The position numbers were made by a program, and so were the translations under genes. Positions 61,969 to 64,000 of a stretch of 64,000 nucleotides of DNA are shown here, in pieces. Positions within the stretch are counted from its first letter, which is position 1, and the number at the start of each line of letters is the position of its first letter. The stretch covers positions 95,493 to 159,492 of the forward strand of contig JAMCVZ010000068.1 in NCBI GenBank assembly GCA_023476565.1, written 5' to 3'. The notes beneath the pieces were generated by a model. It saw nothing but the letters and a program-made list of their open reading frames with translations, was not told the DNA's origin and did not search any database. Source of the stretch: Nitrospirota bacterium (GTDB taxonomy: Bacteria > Nitrospirota > Thermodesulfovibrionia > Thermodesulfovibrionales > Dissulfurispiraceae).

Positions 61969-62997
61969 ATGTACTACATAGGATTGGACGTAGCCAGCAA
62001 GAGCAGTTATGTATACGTGATTAACCGGAGGGGGAAGAAAGAAGAGAGCAAAGAGATCCCGACGGACAAAGATGGATACCGGGGATATTTCAGGAAGTGG
62101 AAAGACAAGGCTGTAGAGGTAGCGGTAGAGGCCGGAGGGCACAGCCGGTGGATATACGACCTGCTCACAAGAATGGGGATAGGGGTATATGTAGTCAACC
62201 CCAACAAAGTGAAGCTGATCGCCGAGACGAAGCGGAAGACCGACAAGGTAGATGCGAAAGTCCTGGCAGAGTTATTGAGGATAGAAGGATTACCGGAGAA
62301 GATACACATGGCAGAGGGCGATAGCAGAGAATTGAGGGACCTGCTGAGGGCCAGGCAACAGTTGGTCAAGAGCGCGACCTCTCTGATGAACCACCTCAGA
62401 GGACTGTTGAGGCAGGAGGGGGTAAAGCTCAAAGCCGAAGCATTCCGAGATGGGGAAATATTCGAAGAACTGAAAAAGAGCAAGGACATTCCCCGTCATC
62501 TTAAACCGGTGATAGAGAGCTACCGCAGATCGATAGAGGAACTGCTTAAAGAGCGCGGGGAACTGGATGAAGTGATCGGCAAATACAAGAACAAAGAAAT
62601 AGAGCTATTAAAGAGTGTCCCCGGAGTGGGAGAGGTAGCCTCAAAGACGATTTATGCAGCCATAGACACGGTAAAGAGGTTTGGCAGCGCGAAGAAGCTG
62701 ACCAGCTACTGCGGGCTTGTGCCTTCTGTGAGGAGCAGCGGAGAGCGGACGGAGTATGGGCACATTACAAGGGAGGGAAGAAGCGAGGTCAGACGAGTGG
62801 CCATACAGGGAGCGCATGCGGTGCTCAGAAGCAAGAGCGTAGAGAGCAAGCCGCTCAGGGTGTGGCATGAGCAGGTAGCAAAGAGACGAGGGTTCAAGAC
62901 CGCACTGGTGGGGCTTGCGAGGAAGCTGATACAGATCATGTTTTATGTGCTTCGGGATAAGCGGCAGTATGATTATCGGCTGCTGAGTACAAGGTAA
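61969..62997 (+). CDS. IS110-family transposase (DEDD)
   Basis: The 342-residue protein starts YIGLDVASKSSYVYV, with the first Asp of the DEDD RuvC-like site, and continues AVEVAVEAGGHSRWI, VNPNKVKLIAETKRKTDKVD and AKVLAEL. The C-terminal Tnp20 domain has KSVPGVGEVASKTIYAAI, then FGSAKKLTSYCGLVPSVRSS with the catalytic Ser region, and GHITREGRSEVRRVAIQGAH. It looks intact. GAAGGGGG lies before the ATG. In this family the enzyme works with a structured bridge RNA. Confidence 0.93.
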   Translation: MYYIGLDVASKSSYVYVINRRGKKEESKEIPTDKDGYRGYFRKWKDKAVEVAVEAGGHSRWIYDLLTRMGIGVYVVNPNKVKLIAETKRKTDKVDAKVLAELLRIEGLPEKIHMAEGDSRELRDLLRARQQLVKSATSLMNHLRGLLRQEGVKLKAEAFRDGEIFEELKKSKDIPRHLKPVIESYRRSIEELLKERGELDEVIGKYKNKEIELLKSVPGVGEVASKTIYAAIDTVKRFGSAKKLTSYCGLVPSVRSSGERTEYGHITREGRSEVRRVAIQGAHAVLRSKSVESKPLRVWHEQVAKRRGFKTALVGLARKLIQIMFYVLRDKRQYDYRLLSTR

Positions 62998-63331
62998 ACG
63001 GCTAGAACCCTCATCCATGAGGGAAGGCGGCTTTTTCCTTCCAGGGGAAAAAGCTTAGGGCAGTAAAAAGTGTGGAGCAGTCCCAGACATGATGAACCGG
63101 CTCGTGAAGGGAACAACGGTTTGGCACAGCCTGTACAAAAACCTTGGTCCTGAGAGACCGATAAGGAGAATGGGCGTGCCATCAGCATCAGTAAGGTGGG
63201 CCGCATTGAGTGCGAGCCCGAATGGGAGGATGGCTGATTCCCTGATAAACGGAAGGTTCTCTATGGGACTCAAAGAAGTATGGCAAAGAAGAGTCAGAAA
63301 AATATGTTGATGCAATTTTGTGCTTGACAAA
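62998..63331 (+). ncRNA. Non-coding 3' region of the IS, probable bridge RNA
   Basis: About 330 bases between the transposase stop and the right inverted repeat contain no gene. Several stem-loops are visible, such as CCCTCATCCATGAGGG and CTTCCAGGGGAAAAAG. In IS1111-type elements the guide (bridge) RNA is encoded in this place. I did not determine its target- and donor-binding loops. Confidence 0.5.
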
Positions 63332-63354
63332 AGCACTATTCATGGGAGGTTTTT

Positions 63355-64000
63355 ATGGGGCTTTATAGGCGCAAAGGTTGTAATATTTGGTGGATGAGTT
63401 TCATGTTGGAAGGCCGGCAGAAGCAGAGCTCGACTGGAACCGAGAATCGTGCATCTGCTGAAAAAATCTATATGAAAACAAAAACTGAGGTGAATGAGGA
63501 CAAGTATCTTGACCGTGACCACGCGACCAAGTACACGCTGAAAGAGATGATTGATAGGTATGAGAGGTGTTACACGGAAAAAAAGGATTATTACCAGAAC
63601 AAGCGTGACAAGTCGATATTCAAGCATCTCAGGGCTTTTTTCGGCGAAGGTTCCAATTTGAAGTTTGTATCAAATAATGTAGGGCTTTATCAGGCATGGC
63701 GGGAGGAACAGATAACAAACCGAGGGGAAGCTCCAGACTCCGGCACAATTCGCAAAGAACTGGTGTTATTAGGCAGAATGTTTAATCTTGCACGGCGACA
63801 GTGGAAGTGGAAAGTTGCTAACCCTGTAACCGATATTGAACTGCCTCCAGATAGTAAACAAAGGGTGAGATATCTGACCCTCGACGAGTTCAAAAGGCTC
63901 TACGAGAAATTAGACAGTTCACCGATAGTGTGGCTAAGGCCGATAGTTAATGCCGCTATAGGATCTGGATTGAGGGAAGGCAATCTTATTAACCTTCGCA
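63355..64000 (+). CDS. Tyrosine integrase of a second mobile element, partial
   Basis: Translation from ATG 63355 (GGGAGG upstream) stays open to the window end, 215 codons. It begins MGLYRRKGCNIWWMSFMLEG, an Arm-DNA-type N-terminus. A SAM-like core-binding domain follows (TLKEMIDRYERCYTEKKDYY, then NKRDKSIFKHLRAFFGE and IRKELVLLGRMFNLARRQWK). At the end comes the first catalytic region, IVNAAIGSGLREGNLINLR, with the active-site Arg. The remaining catalytic residues lie beyond the edge. It is unrelated in detail to the prophage integrase, and the IS lies 13 bases upstream. Confidence 0.88.
   Translation, partial: MGLYRRKGCNIWWMSFMLEGRQKQSSTGTENRASAEKIYMKTKTEVNEDKYLDRDHATKYTLKEMIDRYERCYTEKKDYYQNKRDKSIFKHLRAFFGEGSNLKFVSNNVGLYQAWREEQITNRGEAPDSGTIRKELVLLGRMFNLARRQWKWKVANPVTDIELPPDSKQRVRYLTLDEFKRLYEKLDSSPIVWLRPIVNAAIGSGLREGNLINLR

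Larger units (their letters stand above)
61918..63341 (+). mobile_element. IS110-family insertion sequence, IS1111-like
   Basis: GAATAGTGCT (61918-61927) and AGCACTATTC (63332-63341) are perfect inverses. TCAAGCA (61936-61942) and TGCTTGA (63321-63327) add a second, inner pair. Subterminal inverted repeats and a long non-coding 3' part fit the IS1111 subgroup; the IS110 subgroup has neither. The exact outer ends and any target duplication cannot be fixed from one copy. It lies immediately before an integrase gene. Confidence 0.75.

Noticed and set aside
1..64000. CRISPR arrays, rRNA genes, retron or diversity-generating elements
   Set aside because: No regularly spaced repeats, rRNA sequence or reverse transcriptase motif were found on reading both strands.

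Overview
The window looks like bacterial chromosome carrying a complete-looking 37.4 kb prophage and the edge of a second mobile island. Host genes include peptidyl-tRNA hydrolase, leucyl aminopeptidase, RNase Y with YmdB, a 6S-like RNA, LarC, cold-shock protein and a phosphoketolase/acetate kinase pair. They also include an archaeal-type CO dehydrogenase alpha subunit sitting between moeA and hypD. Together with many small palindromic dispersed repeats, some inserted in coding sequence, this suggests an anaerobic, Wood-Ljungdahl-capable Nitrospirota- or deltaproteobacteria-like organism. That placement is an inference, not a measurement.

Layout. 1-8.9 kb: pth (end only), pepA, a zinc-dependent phospholipase C-like gene, then moeA, CdhA-like and hypD as a tight unit, then a histidine kinase whose receiver domain is reduced to a remnant. 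8.9-13.75 kb, minus strand: OsmC-like, ymdB, rny, a 6S-like RNA and a TolC-type outer-membrane protein.

13.82-51.23 kb: a podovirus-like prophage integrated in the anticodon loop of a host tRNA-Thr(CGU). A 14-bp core is present at both ends, and the two halves of the host tRNA gene lie 37 kb apart. From left to right the phage has an integrase and regulator; lysogeny-side small membrane and secreted genes; an XRE repressor with a consensus early promoter and operators; an early module (ORF6N regulator, DndC-like protein, small ORFs, DUF5131 protein invaded by an HNH endonuclease); replication (initiator, DnaB); a 1-kb non-coding regulatory zone; packaging (TerS, TerL with intein); portal, scaffold, N4-gp56-type capsid, adaptor, hub and fibre; GNAT and B12-type radical SAM enzymes; three internal virion proteins, including a 1637-residue polyvalent protein; and a lysis cassette with its own promoter. 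Near the right end lies an intact tRNA-Thr gene. It is identical to the disrupted host tRNA except for the three outer base pairs of the anticodon stem, so it looks like a replacement tRNA made resistant to the phage's own integrase.

51.3-61.7 kb: host genes again (macro domain, larC, csp, TPR protein, ackA-xfp, lipoprotein, AddA/RecB-type helicase-nuclease). 61.9-64 kb: an IS110/IS1111-type insertion sequence directly upstream of a second tyrosine integrase that runs off the window, probably the start of another island.

The observations I rate highest are the recoded replacement tRNA, a 30-codon gene with a perfect Shine-Dalgarno sequence hidden inside the 1637-residue virion gene, the phage-borne B12/radical SAM plus GNAT pair, two structured RNA candidates at the phage ends, and the orphan CdhA-HypD pairing.
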